From assembly GCF_003298775.1 (NCBI RefSeq), contig NZ_QNTQ01000001.1:1-64000 (forward strand): a DNA stretch of 64,000 bases, read 5' to 3'. This document shows positions 16,307 through 25,541 of the stretch, in pieces. The position numbers were made by a program, and so were the translations under genes. Origin of the DNA: Rhodosalinus halophilus (GTDB taxonomy: Bacteria > Pseudomonadota > Alphaproteobacteria > Rhodobacterales > Rhodobacteraceae). Every line of letters begins with the position of its first letter. The stretch's first letter is position 1. The notes beneath the pieces were generated by a model, which was given only the letters and a program-made list of their open reading frames with translations, had not been told where the DNA came from and searched no databases.

Positions 16307-17716
16307 ATGGAGGTACGTCTGCGCTTCCAATCGACCGGCGCGATCCCCGGACGGGGCGAGCCGTTGCGCCTGAGCGGAGGAGCGATCACCATCGGGCGGG
16401 CGCAGGACAACGACTATGCGCTCCCAGATCCCGACCGGCTTCTGTCCAAGCGGCACTGTGCGATCGAGCGGCACGGTAACGCCGTGGTCGTGGTGGATTT
16501 TTCGACCAACGGAACCTTCCTCAACTATGGCAAGGTGCCGATCGGCCGTGTGCCCACCGAGCTGAGCGACGGCGACATCCTGAGCATCGGGCCCTACGAG
16601 CTTCTGGTCGAGATCGCCGAGGTCGCGCGCGAAGCTCCGGCGACAGTCGCCGGCACGGCGGCCGCCCATGACGACGCTGACACGTCGTTCGACGATCCGC
16701 TCGGCGAGGACGAGGGCGACTTTCTGGAGGAGCTTCTGGGCGGGGCGTCCAGGCCGACCGGGGCGGCGGGCGTCAACCGGCCGGAACTGGGCGAGGACGG
16801 CCTGCTTCCGCCGCTCGACGCCGACGACGAGGCCGCGCGCGACGTGGACGAGCCCGTGCCTTCGGGGCCCACTCCGTCGCAGCACGCACCGGCCGTCGAG
16901 GATTACATTCCGTCGCCGCGGGCCGCGCCCCAGGCCATTCCCGAGGATTGGGACGACGAGTTCCTGACGGGCATCGGCGCGCCGGACGCGGCCGCCGGGC
17001 CGGAGCCCGAGGCGGAGCCGCCTGCGCCGCCACCGCGCGAGACGCCGCCGCGGCCCGAGCCGCCACCGTCGCAGGAGGCGCGGGCGCCCGAACCTGCCGC
17101 GCCGCCGCCGCCATCTGCGACGGACACCGCGACAGAGGCCGAACTCCTGCGCGCCTTCCTGCGCGGCGCCGGTCTCGACGATCTGGAGATCCCGCCCGAA
17201 GCGCGCGCCGAGACGATGGAGCGCGCGGGGCGCGTCATGCGCGTGATGGTGAACGGCCTGCGCGAGGTGCTGATGACGCGCACCTCGATCAAGTCGGAAT
17301 TCCGCATCGCGCAGACGATGATCGCGGCGGGCGACAACAACCCGCTCAAGTTCTCGATCAGCGAGGAACAGGCGATGGAGTCGCTGATCCGGCCCCGGTC
17401 GCGGGGGTATCTGGACCCCGTGGCGGCGGCCGAGGAGGCGCTGCGCGACGTGAAGGCGCACGAGGTCGCCGTTCTGTCGGGGATGGAGGCAGCGCTGCGC
17501 GGCATCCTGCGCGGCCTGTCCCCGCAGGAGCTCGAGGGCCGCATCGAGACCTCGGGCGGCCTCGGCGCGCTGCTGAAGGGCCGCAAGGCGCGTTACTGGG
17601 AGGTCTACGAGAAGATGTATGCCGAGATCGCCGATCAGGCGGAGACCGATTTCCAGGAGCTCTTCGGCAAGGAGTTCGCGCGCGCCTACGAGGAACAGCA
17701 GAGAAAACTGAAATGA
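16307..17716 (+). CDS. tagH: T6SS FHA-domain protein (TagH/Fha)
   Basis: The 469-residue protein starts with an FHA domain at about residues 5-100 that shows the ligand-binding features GRAQDNDY, LSKRHCAIE and STNGTFLN. A low-complexity acidic, proline-rich linker (about 110-270) follows, then a C-terminal T6SS-specific domain starting near ATEAELLRAFLRGAGL. Fha proteins bind phosphothreonine and relay PpkA signals to trigger assembly. It lies six bases after the PAAR gene and before tssK, and with pppA and ppkA nearby supports threonine-phosphorylation control. Confidence 0.93.
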   Translation: MEVRLRFQSTGAIPGRGEPLRLSGGAITIGRAQDNDYALPDPDRLLSKRHCAIERHGNAVVVVDFSTNGTFLNYGKVPIGRVPTELSDGDILSIGPYELLVEIAEVAREAPATVAGTAAAHDDADTSFDDPLGEDEGDFLEELLGGASRPTGAAGVNRPELGEDGLLPPLDADDEAARDVDEPVPSGPTPSQHAPAVEDYIPSPRAAPQAIPEDWDDEFLTGIGAPDAAAGPEPEAEPPAPPPRETPPRPEPPPSQEARAPEPAAPPPPSATDTATEAELLRAFLRGAGLDDLEIPPEARAETMERAGRVMRVMVNGLREVLMTRTSIKSEFRIAQTMIAAGDNNPLKFSISEEQAMESLIRPRSRGYLDPVAAAEEALRDVKAHEVAVLSGMEAALRGILRGLSPQELEGRIETSGGLGALLKGRKARYWEVYEKMYAEIADQAETDFQELFGKEFARAYEEQQRKLK

Positions 17717-17749
17717 CCGGACAGGCGAACAGGCGCACGGGGCAGGCGA

Positions 17750-19090
17750 ATGGCGTGGGATAGCAAGGTTCTGTGGAACGAGGGGCTGTTCCTGCAGCCC
17801 CACCATTTCCAGCAGGCGGACCGCCATACCGAGGCGCTCGTCGCGGGGCTCGCGCGCCGCGTCTCGCCCTATGCCTGGGGCGTGTCGGAGCTCGAGATCG
17901 ACGAGGAGGCGCTGAAGGTGGGCCAGTTCGCCCTGCGCGCCTGTTCGGGGCTGACGCCCGACGGCGTGGTGTTCCGGGTGCCGGCCTCCGACGACCATCC
18001 GCCCGCGCTCGAGGTTCCGTCGAACACCAACGACTGCGTGGTCTACCTCACCGTGCCCCAGCGCAGGCAGGGCGCGCCCGAGGTGGACATGTCGGGCGCG
18101 GAGCTTTCCGCCGCCCGGCTGCGCCCCTCCGAGCTCGAGGTGACGGACACGACGATGCGCAACGGCAAGGCGGTGACGCTGTCGGTGGGCAAGCTTCGGC
18201 TGCAGTTCGCGCTCGAGGTGGATGATCTCGCCGACCGTCTGGCGATCCCGGTGGCGCGGATCATCGAGGTGCGCTCGGACCGCGAGGTGGTGCTGGACAG
18301 CGCCTTCATGCCGAGCTGCCTCGATATGCGCGCGGCGCCGCCGCTCGCGGGATTCCTCGTCGAGCTCGAGGGGCTTCTCGATCACCGGATGCGCGCCCTG
18401 TCCGACCGGCTGAGCCAGGGCGGCGAGGCCAGGGGGGCGGCCGAGGTGCAGGACTTCCTGCTGCTGATGACGATCAACCGTGCGCTGCCGGCGATCCGGC
18501 ACCTGTGCAGCATCGAGAACGTCCACCCCGAGCGGGTCTTTCACGACCTCGCCGCGCTCTGCGGCGAACTGGCCACCTTCATGGCGCCCGAGAAGCATCC
18601 GCCCTCGCTGCCTGCCTACCAGCACCACGATCTGACGGCGACCTTCAAGCCGCTGATCCGCAGCCTGCGCGAATACCTGTCGCGCGTGCTGGAGCATTCG
18701 GCCGTCTCGATCCCCCTGGAGCCGCGGAAATACGGCGTTTCGGTCGGCATCATCCACGACCGCAAGCTGCTGGGCTCGTCGAACTTCGTGCTGGCGGTCA
18801 GCTCGTCGATCTCGACCGAGAAGGTGCGGCGACACTTCGCCGGTCAGGCCAAGGTCGGCCCGGTCGAGGAGATCCGGCAACTGGTGAACTCGGCGCTGCC
18901 GGGGATCGCGCTGCGCCCGCTGCCGGTCGCGCCGCGGCAGATCCCCTATTCCAGCTCGGCGGTCTATTTCGAACTCGACGGCGCCGACCCCGCCTGGGGC
19001 AAGATGACCACCTCGGGCGGCATCGCGGTGCATGTGTCGGGTGACTACCCGGAACTCTCGATGGAACTCTGGGCCATACGTCAGGGGTGA
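17750..19090 (+). CDS. tssK: T6SS baseplate-membrane connector TssK
   Basis: The 446-residue protein opens AWDSKVLWNEGLFLQPHHFQ, the strongest TssK signature, and keeps normal family length. TssK trimers join the baseplate to the TssL/TssM membrane complex; the fold is related to phage receptor-binding proteins. Conserved later segments include PLSLPAYQHHDL-like residues near 285-295 and a C-terminal KMTTSGGIAVHVSGDYP. It begins 33 bases after tagH. Confidence 0.96.
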   Translation: MAWDSKVLWNEGLFLQPHHFQQADRHTEALVAGLARRVSPYAWGVSELEIDEEALKVGQFALRACSGLTPDGVVFRVPASDDHPPALEVPSNTNDCVVYLTVPQRRQGAPEVDMSGAELSAARLRPSELEVTDTTMRNGKAVTLSVGKLRLQFALEVDDLADRLAIPVARIIEVRSDREVVLDSAFMPSCLDMRAAPPLAGFLVELEGLLDHRMRALSDRLSQGGEARGAAEVQDFLLLMTINRALPAIRHLCSIENVHPERVFHDLAALCGELATFMAPEKHPPSLPAYQHHDLTATFKPLIRSLREYLSRVLEHSAVSIPLEPRKYGVSVGIIHDRKLLGSSNFVLAVSSSISTEKVRRHFAGQAKVGPVEEIRQLVNSALPGIALRPLPVAPRQIPYSSSAVYFELDGADPAWGKMTTSGGIAVHVSGDYPELSMELWAIRQG

Positions 19091-19108
19091 GGGAAAGGGC
19101 GGCAGATC

Positions 19109-20539
19109 ATGGCTGACGAAAATCCCTTCGACGAGCCTGAGGACTCGGACAAGACGGTGGTTCGCCCCAATCCGGGCGGGCGGCGTCCCTCGATCGCGCC
19201 GCAGTCGGGCGCGGCGGTGCAGCCGCCCGCCGCGCATCCGGAGCCCGCGCAAGAGGACACAGGGGGCGGCACGGGCGCTCAGGCCTACGGCGTGCCCGGC
19301 GCACGGGAGGCGGCGGGGGGCGGCGACCCGCAGGCTGCCGCTGCGCTGAACGCCGGCATGACCGGGATGAACCCGCTCAATGCCTGCGCCGCCACGCTGT
19401 TTTCGCTGGTCAGCCGGATCCGCAACCGGGCGCAGCACGCCGATCCGGCCGCCCTGCGCGATTCCGTCGTGGCCGAGATCCGCGCCTTCGAGGCGCGCGC
19501 GCTCAAGGCCGGGATCGACCCCCAGAAGGTCAAGATCGCGCGCTACGCGATCTGCGCCACGCTGGACGACGTGGTGCTGAACACGCCCTGGGGCGGCGAG
19601 TCGATCTGGACGCAGAAATCGCTTGTCGGCACCTTCCACCGCGAGACGGTGGGCGGCGACCGCTTCTACGACCTGCTCTCGCGCCTCGAACAGGACCCTG
19701 GCCGCAACATCGAGCTGCTGGAGTTTCTGTTCATGTGCCTCTCGCTCGGCTTCGAGGGGCGGCTGCGCGTCGATCCGAACGGCCGCGCGCGCCACGCCGA
19801 GGTGCGCGAGGGTCTGGCGCGGATCATACGGGCCCAGCGGGGCGCGCCCGAGGCCGCGCTTTCGCCGCATTGGCAGGGGATCGACCGGCCGCATCGCGCG
19901 CTGTCGGCCTGGAAGCCGGTGTGGATCGCCGTGGGCGCTGTCGCCGCGCTGCTGGGCAGCGGGTTTCTGGGGCTCTCCTATGCGCTCTCGGGCGGGACGG
20001 ATCGGGTGGCGGGGCGGCTCGCCGCGCTCGATCTGCCCGGCCCCGCGGTGCTGGAACGCCGTGCCCCGCCGGTGGTCCCGCCCGAGCCCGACATCACGCA
20101 GCTCGAGAAGGTCTCGGGGTTTCTCACCGAGGAAATCGAGCAGGGCATCGTCGAGGTCTATCAGGACGCCAATACGGTGACGGTCCGCCTGACCGGCGCC
20201 GGGATGTTCGCGCCGGCCTCGGACAGCCTGCAGGACCGCTTCGTCGTCCCGCTCGAGCGGGTGGCGGACGCGCTCGTGGACACCGAGGGGCCGGTGATCG
20301 TCGTCGGCCACTCCGACAGCACGCCGATCCGCTCGGCGCGCTTTTCCTCGAACATGGAACTGTCGCTGGCGCGGGCCGAGACGGTGCGCAAGATGCTGGC
20401 CGGGCTGATCGAGAATCCCGACCGCCTGCGCGCCGAAGGGCGGTCCGACAAGGAGCCGATCGCCGACAACGCCACCGCAGAGGGCCGCGCGGCCAACCGG
20501 CGCATCGAGATCGTGCTGATCCGGCAGGAGTCGCAATGA
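19109..20539 (+). CDS. tssL: T6SS membrane protein TssL with C-terminal OmpA domain
   Basis: The 476-residue protein has a variable acidic N-terminus, a DotU-type cytoplasmic domain (about 85-265) with NPLNACAATLFSLVSRIR, one membrane helix near 270-292 and a periplasmic OmpA-like peptidoglycan-binding domain (about 355-474) containing VVGHSDSTPIR and AANRRIEIVL. TssL and TssM form the inner-membrane core. This is the extended TssL form that can grip peptidoglycan itself, which is notable because no tssJ lipoprotein gene is seen. Its stop overlaps the tssM start. Confidence 0.95.
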   Translation: MADENPFDEPEDSDKTVVRPNPGGRRPSIAPQSGAAVQPPAAHPEPAQEDTGGGTGAQAYGVPGAREAAGGGDPQAAAALNAGMTGMNPLNACAATLFSLVSRIRNRAQHADPAALRDSVVAEIRAFEARALKAGIDPQKVKIARYAICATLDDVVLNTPWGGESIWTQKSLVGTFHRETVGGDRFYDLLSRLEQDPGRNIELLEFLFMCLSLGFEGRLRVDPNGRARHAEVREGLARIIRAQRGAPEAALSPHWQGIDRPHRALSAWKPVWIAVGAVAALLGSGFLGLSYALSGGTDRVAGRLAALDLPGPAVLERRAPPVVPPEPDITQLEKVSGFLTEEIEQGIVEVYQDANTVTVRLTGAGMFAPASDSLQDRFVVPLERVADALVDTEGPVIVVGHSDSTPIRSARFSSNMELSLARAETVRKMLAGLIENPDRLRAEGRSDKEPIADNATAEGRAANRRIEIVLIRQESQ

Positions 20540-23500
20540 TGAGACGGGTTCTGAGCGCGCTGGGCTCCGGTATCGGCATCGTTGTGATCGTCACGCTGAT
20601 CCTGTCGCTGTGCCTGTGGGTCTTCGGCCCGCTGCTGGGCTTCGGCGAGGCGCGCCCGTTCGAGAGCGTCGCGGGCCGTCTCGCCGGGCTCGCCGTGATG
20701 TGGATCCTGGCGCTGCTGGCCGTGCTGGCCCTGCTGCTCTCGGGCCGCAAGCGCGACGCGCAGCTGGCCGAGGACATCGTCAACACGCCGGCAGAGCCCG
20801 CGGCGGTCGAGGAGGAGGACGACGGCGCCGTCGCCTCGGAGCTGTCCGAGATGCGCGACAAGCTGCGCCGCGCGCTCGCCAGCCTGCGCAAGTCGCGCCT
20901 GGGCCGGCGGCATCTTTACGAACTGCCCTGGTATGTGCTGATCGGCCCGCCCGGCGCGGGCAAGACGACCGCGATCGTCAACTCCGGCCTGCAGTTTCCG
21001 CTGGCCGAGGAGATGGGCAAATCCGCCGTGGGCGGGGTGGGCGGCACGCGCAACTGCGACTGGTGGTTCACCGACGGCGCCGTTCTGGTGGACACGGCCG
21101 GCCGCTACAGCACGCAGGACAGCGACGCGCGGGCCGACAATGCGGCCTGGCTTGGCTTTCTGAAGCTGCTGAAGAAGCATCGCCCGCGCCAGCCGATCAA
21201 CGGCGCGATCATCGCGATCAGCCTCTCGGACCTGTCGATGCAGGACGAGATCACCCAGAAGGCCCACGCCGCCGCCCTGCGCCGCCGCCTGCAGGAGTTG
21301 CGCGAGACGCTGGGCGTGCGGTTCCCGGTCTATGTGCTCTTCACCAAGGCGGACCTGATCGCGGGCTTCTCGGAGACCTTCGAGAAGCTCGGCAAGGAGG
21401 AGCGCGCGCAGGTCTGGGGCTTCACCCTGCCGCTGGACGGCGGCCGCGGCGAGTCCTCGCCGATCGCCGGCTTCGACGAGGAGTTCGGCCTGCTGCTGGA
21501 ACGGCTCAACAGGCAGTCGCTCGATCGCATGGAGGGCGAGAGCGACCCGCAGCGCCGCAGCCTGATCGCCGGCTTCCCGCAGCAGGTCGCGTCGCTGCGC
21601 GGTCTGGCGCGCGATTTCCTGAGCCAGCTCTTCCAGGAGAACCGCTACGAGCACCGGCAGATGCTGCGCGGCGTCTATTTCACCTCCGGCACGCAGGAGG
21701 GCACGCCGATCGACCGGCTGATGATGGGGATGGCGCGCAGCTTCGGCATCGGGCGGCAGGCGATCGGCACGGGGCAGGGCGCCGGGCGCTCGTATTTCCT
21801 GACGCGGCTCCTCGACGGGGTGATCTTCCGCGAGGCGGGCCTCGTCTCGGCCGACGACCGCGCCGAGCGTCGGTATCGCTGGATCAAGCGCGGCGCCATC
21901 GCCGCGACCGTCCTTCTCGCCATCGCGGTGGGCACGCTCTGGACGCGCAGCTATCTCGGCAACCGCGCGCTCGCGCAGGCGGCCGAGGAGCGGATCGCGC
22001 GCTATCAGCAGGCGGTGGCACAGATCCCGTCGAATCCCGTGGCCGACAGCGACCTGCCGCTCGTGGTGGAGCCGCTGAACATCCTGCGCGATCTCGCGCG
22101 CGCGCCCGTCACCACGGCGGGGCTCGACCCGTCCGCGCTCGGCTGGGGGCTCTCGCAGGAGCGGGTGATCGCCAACGAGGCGCGGCTGGCCTATCGCGCC
22201 GCGCTCAATCAGCATTTCCTGCCCCGGCTGCTCCTGCGCCTCGAGGAGCAGATGCAGAGCAACGTCAACAACCCGGACGTGCTTTTCGAGACGCTGAAGG
22301 TCTATCTCATGCTGGGTCAGGCGGGGCCGCTCAACGCCGATCTGATCCGGGAATGGAGCGCCGTGGACGCGCAGCTCGCCTATCCCGGCCCCAACCGGGC
22401 CGAGCTGCGCGAGGATATAGCGGGCCATCTCGACGCGCTCCTTTCCGCCCCGATGGAGCGGATAGACCTCAACAAGGACATGGTGGATCACGTGCGCGGC
22501 GTGCTCGCGCAGACCCAGCCCTCGCAGCGGGTCTACAACGGCATCCTCGCCAGTCCCGCCGCCAGGGATCTGCCGGAATGGCGGATTACCGACATCGGCG
22601 GCCCGGCCGTCACGCGGGCGATGGTCCGCTCCTCGGGCAAGCCGCTCTCGGAGGGGATCGAGGGCATCTTCACCTACGAGGGGTTCCACGACGTCTTCCT
22701 GAACGAGGCGCTGGGCGTGGCGCAGCGCATCCAACGCGACAGCTGGGTGCTCGGCCCCGAGAACGAGGTGGCCCAGAACGAGCAGGCGCTGATGGCGATC
22801 AGCCGCGATGTCCTGGGCCTCTATTACAACGACTACATCAAGCGCTACGATCAGCTTCTGGGTGATCTGGACATCGTCCCGCTCGAGTCGCTGAGCCACG
22901 CGGTCGAGGTGACGAATATCCTCTCCGGGCCGACCTCGCCCATCGTCAACATTCTCGAGGCCGTCGCGCGCGAGACGCGGCTCACCGCCGAGCCCGAGAC
23001 GCAGGTGCCGGGAGGCGACGCGGCCGAGGCCGCAGGCGGCACCATCGCGGGCTCCGGTCAGGTGACGAGCCGGCTCAGCCCGCGCGCGCGCCTGTTCATG
23101 GAGGCGATGTCGGCCGGCGCGGCGGCCCGCGGTGAAGAGGCCGAAAAGCCCGGCGCCTATGTGGAGCAGCGCTTCGAGTGGCTGCATCGCCTGGTGGCCG
23201 AGCAGGACGGCGCGCCCTCGCAGCTCGACGAGATGATCGGCACGCTGACCGAGGTCTACCAGCAGCTCAACCGCATGAGCTTCGCCGGCGGCACCGCCTC
23301 GGGCACCGACGAGGAACTCACGGCGCTCGCGCGGTTCCGCGCCGCCTCGGCCCGTCTGTCGGGACCGATGGAGCGCTGGTCCAAGCAGATCTCGGTGGGC
23401 TCGGCCGGAATCGCCGCGGACGGCACCCGCGCAGGGATCAATTCGGCCTGGCAGAGCCAGGTTCTGCCGCTGTGCGAGCGTGTCGTCGGCAACAGCTATC

Positions 23501-24132
23501 CCTTCAATCCCCGCGCCCGCGCCGACGCTTCGATCAAGGATTTCTCGACCCTCTTCGCGCCGGGGGGGCTGATCGACAGCTTCTACCGCGACAACCTGGC
23601 GAAATACGTCGATACCAGCACGCGGCCCTGGAGCTGGAAGGCTGTCGGCGGCACGGACCTTGGCATATCGCAGGCCGTGCTCACCGAGATCCAGCGCGCG
23701 GCCGAGATTCGGGACGCCTTCTTTTCCGCGGGCACCGCGCCGCAGATCAGCTTTCAGGTCACGCCCGAGGCGCTGGATCCGCAGGCCCGGTCGGTGGCGC
23801 TCGAGATCGACGGGCAGACGGTCGAGTTCAGCCACAGCGACGGGCAGCCGCGCCCGGTCGCCGTGACCTGGCCCGGCGCGGTGGGCCTCGCCCGCATCGG
23901 GTTCCAGCCGCCCGCCAGCAACTCCGAGAGCACCCTCAGCCGCGACGGCCCCTGGGCCTGGTTCCGGCTGCTGGACGCGGCCGAGGTCCGCAATACCAAC
24001 GTCTCCGACCGCAAGCGGCTGATCTTCCGTGTGGGCGGGCGCATCGCGATCTTCCAGCTCCAGTCGGGCTCGGTGCTCAACCCCTTCTCGCTGCCGGCGC
24101 TGACCAATTTCAGCTGCCCCAAGACGTTCTGA
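20536..24132 (+). CDS. tssM: T6SS membrane complex protein TssM (IcmF)
   Basis: The 1198-residue protein has two N-terminal helices (about 10-34 and 50-69), a cytoplasmic NTPase-like domain with Walker A GPPGAGKTT near residue 138 and VLVDTAGRY near 190, a third helix near 452-470 and a large periplasmic IcmF/TssM region. It forms the transenvelope channel with TssL. The start ATGATG at 20536 overlaps the tssL stop; the second ATG at 20539 is possible. The intact Walker A motif suggests nucleotide binding, which not all TssM proteins retain. Confidence 0.96.
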   Translation: MMRRVLSALGSGIGIVVIVTLILSLCLWVFGPLLGFGEARPFESVAGRLAGLAVMWILALLAVLALLLSGRKRDAQLAEDIVNTPAEPAAVEEEDDGAVASELSEMRDKLRRALASLRKSRLGRRHLYELPWYVLIGPPGAGKTTAIVNSGLQFPLAEEMGKSAVGGVGGTRNCDWWFTDGAVLVDTAGRYSTQDSDARADNAAWLGFLKLLKKHRPRQPINGAIIAISLSDLSMQDEITQKAHAAALRRRLQELRETLGVRFPVYVLFTKADLIAGFSETFEKLGKEERAQVWGFTLPLDGGRGESSPIAGFDEEFGLLLERLNRQSLDRMEGESDPQRRSLIAGFPQQVASLRGLARDFLSQLFQENRYEHRQMLRGVYFTSGTQEGTPIDRLMMGMARSFGIGRQAIGTGQGAGRSYFLTRLLDGVIFREAGLVSADDRAERRYRWIKRGAIAATVLLAIAVGTLWTRSYLGNRALAQAAEERIARYQQAVAQIPSNPVADSDLPLVVEPLNILRDLARAPVTTAGLDPSALGWGLSQERVIANEARLAYRAALNQHFLPRLLLRLEEQMQSNVNNPDVLFETLKVYLMLGQAGPLNADLIREWSAVDAQLAYPGPNRAELREDIAGHLDALLSAPMERIDLNKDMVDHVRGVLAQTQPSQRVYNGILASPAARDLPEWRITDIGGPAVTRAMVRSSGKPLSEGIEGIFTYEGFHDVFLNEALGVAQRIQRDSWVLGPENEVAQNEQALMAISRDVLGLYYNDYIKRYDQLLGDLDIVPLESLSHAVEVTNILSGPTSPIVNILEAVARETRLTAEPETQVPGGDAAEAAGGTIAGSGQVTSRLSPRARLFMEAMSAGAAARGEEAEKPGAYVEQRFEWLHRLVAEQDGAPSQLDEMIGTLTEVYQQLNRMSFAGGTASGTDEELTALARFRAASARLSGPMERWSKQISVGSAGIAADGTRAGINSAWQSQVLPLCERVVGNSYPFNPRARADASIKDFSTLFAPGGLIDSFYRDNLAKYVDTSTRPWSWKAVGGTDLGISQAVLTEIQRAAEIRDAFFSAGTAPQISFQVTPEALDPQARSVALEIDGQTVEFSHSDGQPRPVAVTWPGAVGLARIGFQPPASNSESTLSRDGPWAWFRLLDAAEVRNTNVSDRKRLIFRVGGRIAIFQLQSGSVLNPFSLPALTNFSCPKTF

Positions 24133-24135
24133 GGC

Positions 24136-24819
24136 ATGGGCAGGGTCGGCGCCTACGGAAAGATGCCCGCACTGGGTGATTTCATGCGGATCGCGCCGCC
24201 TGCAGGTTTCGTCGAGCCCTGGGATCGCTGGCTGCAGGAGGGAATGCGCGCCGCCCGCGACCGGCTCGGCGCACGCTGGCAGGCGTGCTTCCTGACCGCG
24301 CCGATCTGGCGCTTCTCGCTCGCGCCGGGGCTGGCGGGCACGCACGGCGTCTGGGGCGTGCTCATGCCCTCGGTCGATCGCGTGGGGCGCATGTTCCCCC
24401 TGACGCTGGTCGCACCGATACCGGCGAAGGTGGATCCGGTGCGATGGCATTTCACCGTGACCGCCGCCTTCGAGGAACTGGAGGAGATCGCGCTCGACGC
24501 GCTGTCGGACACGATGACGCGCGATGCGCTCGCGCAGCGCCTCGGGGCCTGCGCACCGCCGGTCCTGTCTGCGACAGGTCGGGTGATCCGCGAGGGCGCG
24601 GCGCTGCTGCTCGACGAGCCGCCGGACGGCGCGGCGCTGGCGGGCCTCGCCGGGCACCTGGCCGGCGAGCGGCGCGCGCGGCCGAGTATCTGGAGCCAGA
24701 CCGGGGAGGCCGGGACGCAGATCCTGCTCGACGACGGCCTTCCGGCGGCGGACCGGGCGCATCGGCTCTTCGACCCCGGCGGGGCCGGTCCGGAGGCTGC
24801 CGAAAGGAGCACGGCATGA
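24136..24819 (+). CDS. tagF: T6SS-associated protein TagF
   Basis: The 227-residue protein begins GRVGAYGKMPALGDFMR and contains VGRMFPLTLVAP, both typical of TagF/ImpM. In Pseudomonas and Agrobacterium, TagF represses T6SS assembly post-translationally, in the latter by binding Fha. Here it sits three bases after tssM and overlaps the pppA-type phosphatase gene by four bases (ATGA). TagF and the phosphatase are fused in some Agrobacterium-type systems, so the coupling makes functional sense. Confidence 0.92.
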   Translation: MGRVGAYGKMPALGDFMRIAPPAGFVEPWDRWLQEGMRAARDRLGARWQACFLTAPIWRFSLAPGLAGTHGVWGVLMPSVDRVGRMFPLTLVAPIPAKVDPVRWHFTVTAAFEELEEIALDALSDTMTRDALAQRLGACAPPVLSATGRVIREGAALLLDEPPDGAALAGLAGHLAGERRARPSIWSQTGEAGTQILLDDGLPAADRAHRLFDPGGAGPEAAERSTA

Positions 24820-25529
24820 CCACGATTCGTCACAGCGTGCTCACCCACGTCGGTCTCGTCCGCAAGATCAACGAGGACAGCGTGCTGGCCCTGCCGGATC
24901 GCAAGCTCTGGATCGTGGCCGACGGCATGGGCGGACATGCCGCCGGGGATTTCGCCAGCCAGACGGTGATCGAGGCCGCGGCGACCCTGCCCGCCGGCCT
25001 TGCGCCGCGCGACAAGCTGAGCGCCCTGCGGGCCGCGATGGCGCGCGCGCACGACGCGATCCGGGACGAGGCGCACCGGCTCGGCGTGCCGGTGATCGGT
25101 GCGGCCGTCGTCGCGTTGCTGCTCACCGACGGGCATTTCGTCGGTCTGTGGGCGGGCGATTGCCGGCTCTACCGCCTGCGCGACGGCGCGATCGAGTTGC
25201 TGACGACGGATCACTCGGTCGTGGCGCAGCTCGTGCTTGCCGGGCAGATGAGTTGGGACGAGGCCGAACTGCACCCGCAGTCCAACGCGATCACGCGCGC
25301 CGTCGGCGTGGGCGAGGCGCTGGAGCTCGACAAGGTGCAGGGCGATACGCGGCCGGGCGACCGCTACATCCTCTGCTCGGACGGGCTCACGAAATACGCC
25401 GGCTTCGAGACGCTGCGCCGCACCGCGGACGGCGCGCCGCTGGAAACCGTGGCCGAGGCGCTTTTGCAGGTCGCCTTGCGCGGCGGGGGGGCCGACAACA
25501 TCTCGATCATCGTGGTGGACGTGGCCTGA
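24816..25529 (+). CDS. pppA: T6SS PP2C-type serine/threonine phosphatase PppA
   Basis: The 237-residue product contains the PP2C metal-binding and catalytic motifs: ADGMGGHAAGD near residues 36-46, WAGDCRLYRLRD near 112-123, CSDGLTKY in the C-terminal half and GGADNISIIVVDVA at the end. PppA reverses PpkA phosphorylation of Fha and switches the T6SS off. The start overlaps tagF by four bases. The downstream ppkA lies convergent, 12 bases away on the opposite strand. Confidence 0.95.
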   Translation: MTTIRHSVLTHVGLVRKINEDSVLALPDRKLWIVADGMGGHAAGDFASQTVIEAAATLPAGLAPRDKLSALRAAMARAHDAIRDEAHRLGVPVIGAAVVALLLTDGHFVGLWAGDCRLYRLRDGAIELLTTDHSVVAQLVLAGQMSWDEAELHPQSNAITRAVGVGEALELDKVQGDTRPGDRYILCSDGLTKYAGFETLRRTADGAPLETVAEALLQVALRGGGADNISIIVVDVA

Positions 25530-25541
25530 GTCGCGCCCGCT

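Noticed and set aside
15710-24762. Very long open frames on the minus strand opposite tssK-tssL-tssM (over 1500 codons each)
   Set aside because: They are arginine-, histidine- and glutamine-rich, have no domain motifs and lie antisense to clearly recognisable T6SS genes; G/C-rich third positions keep the antisense frame open.
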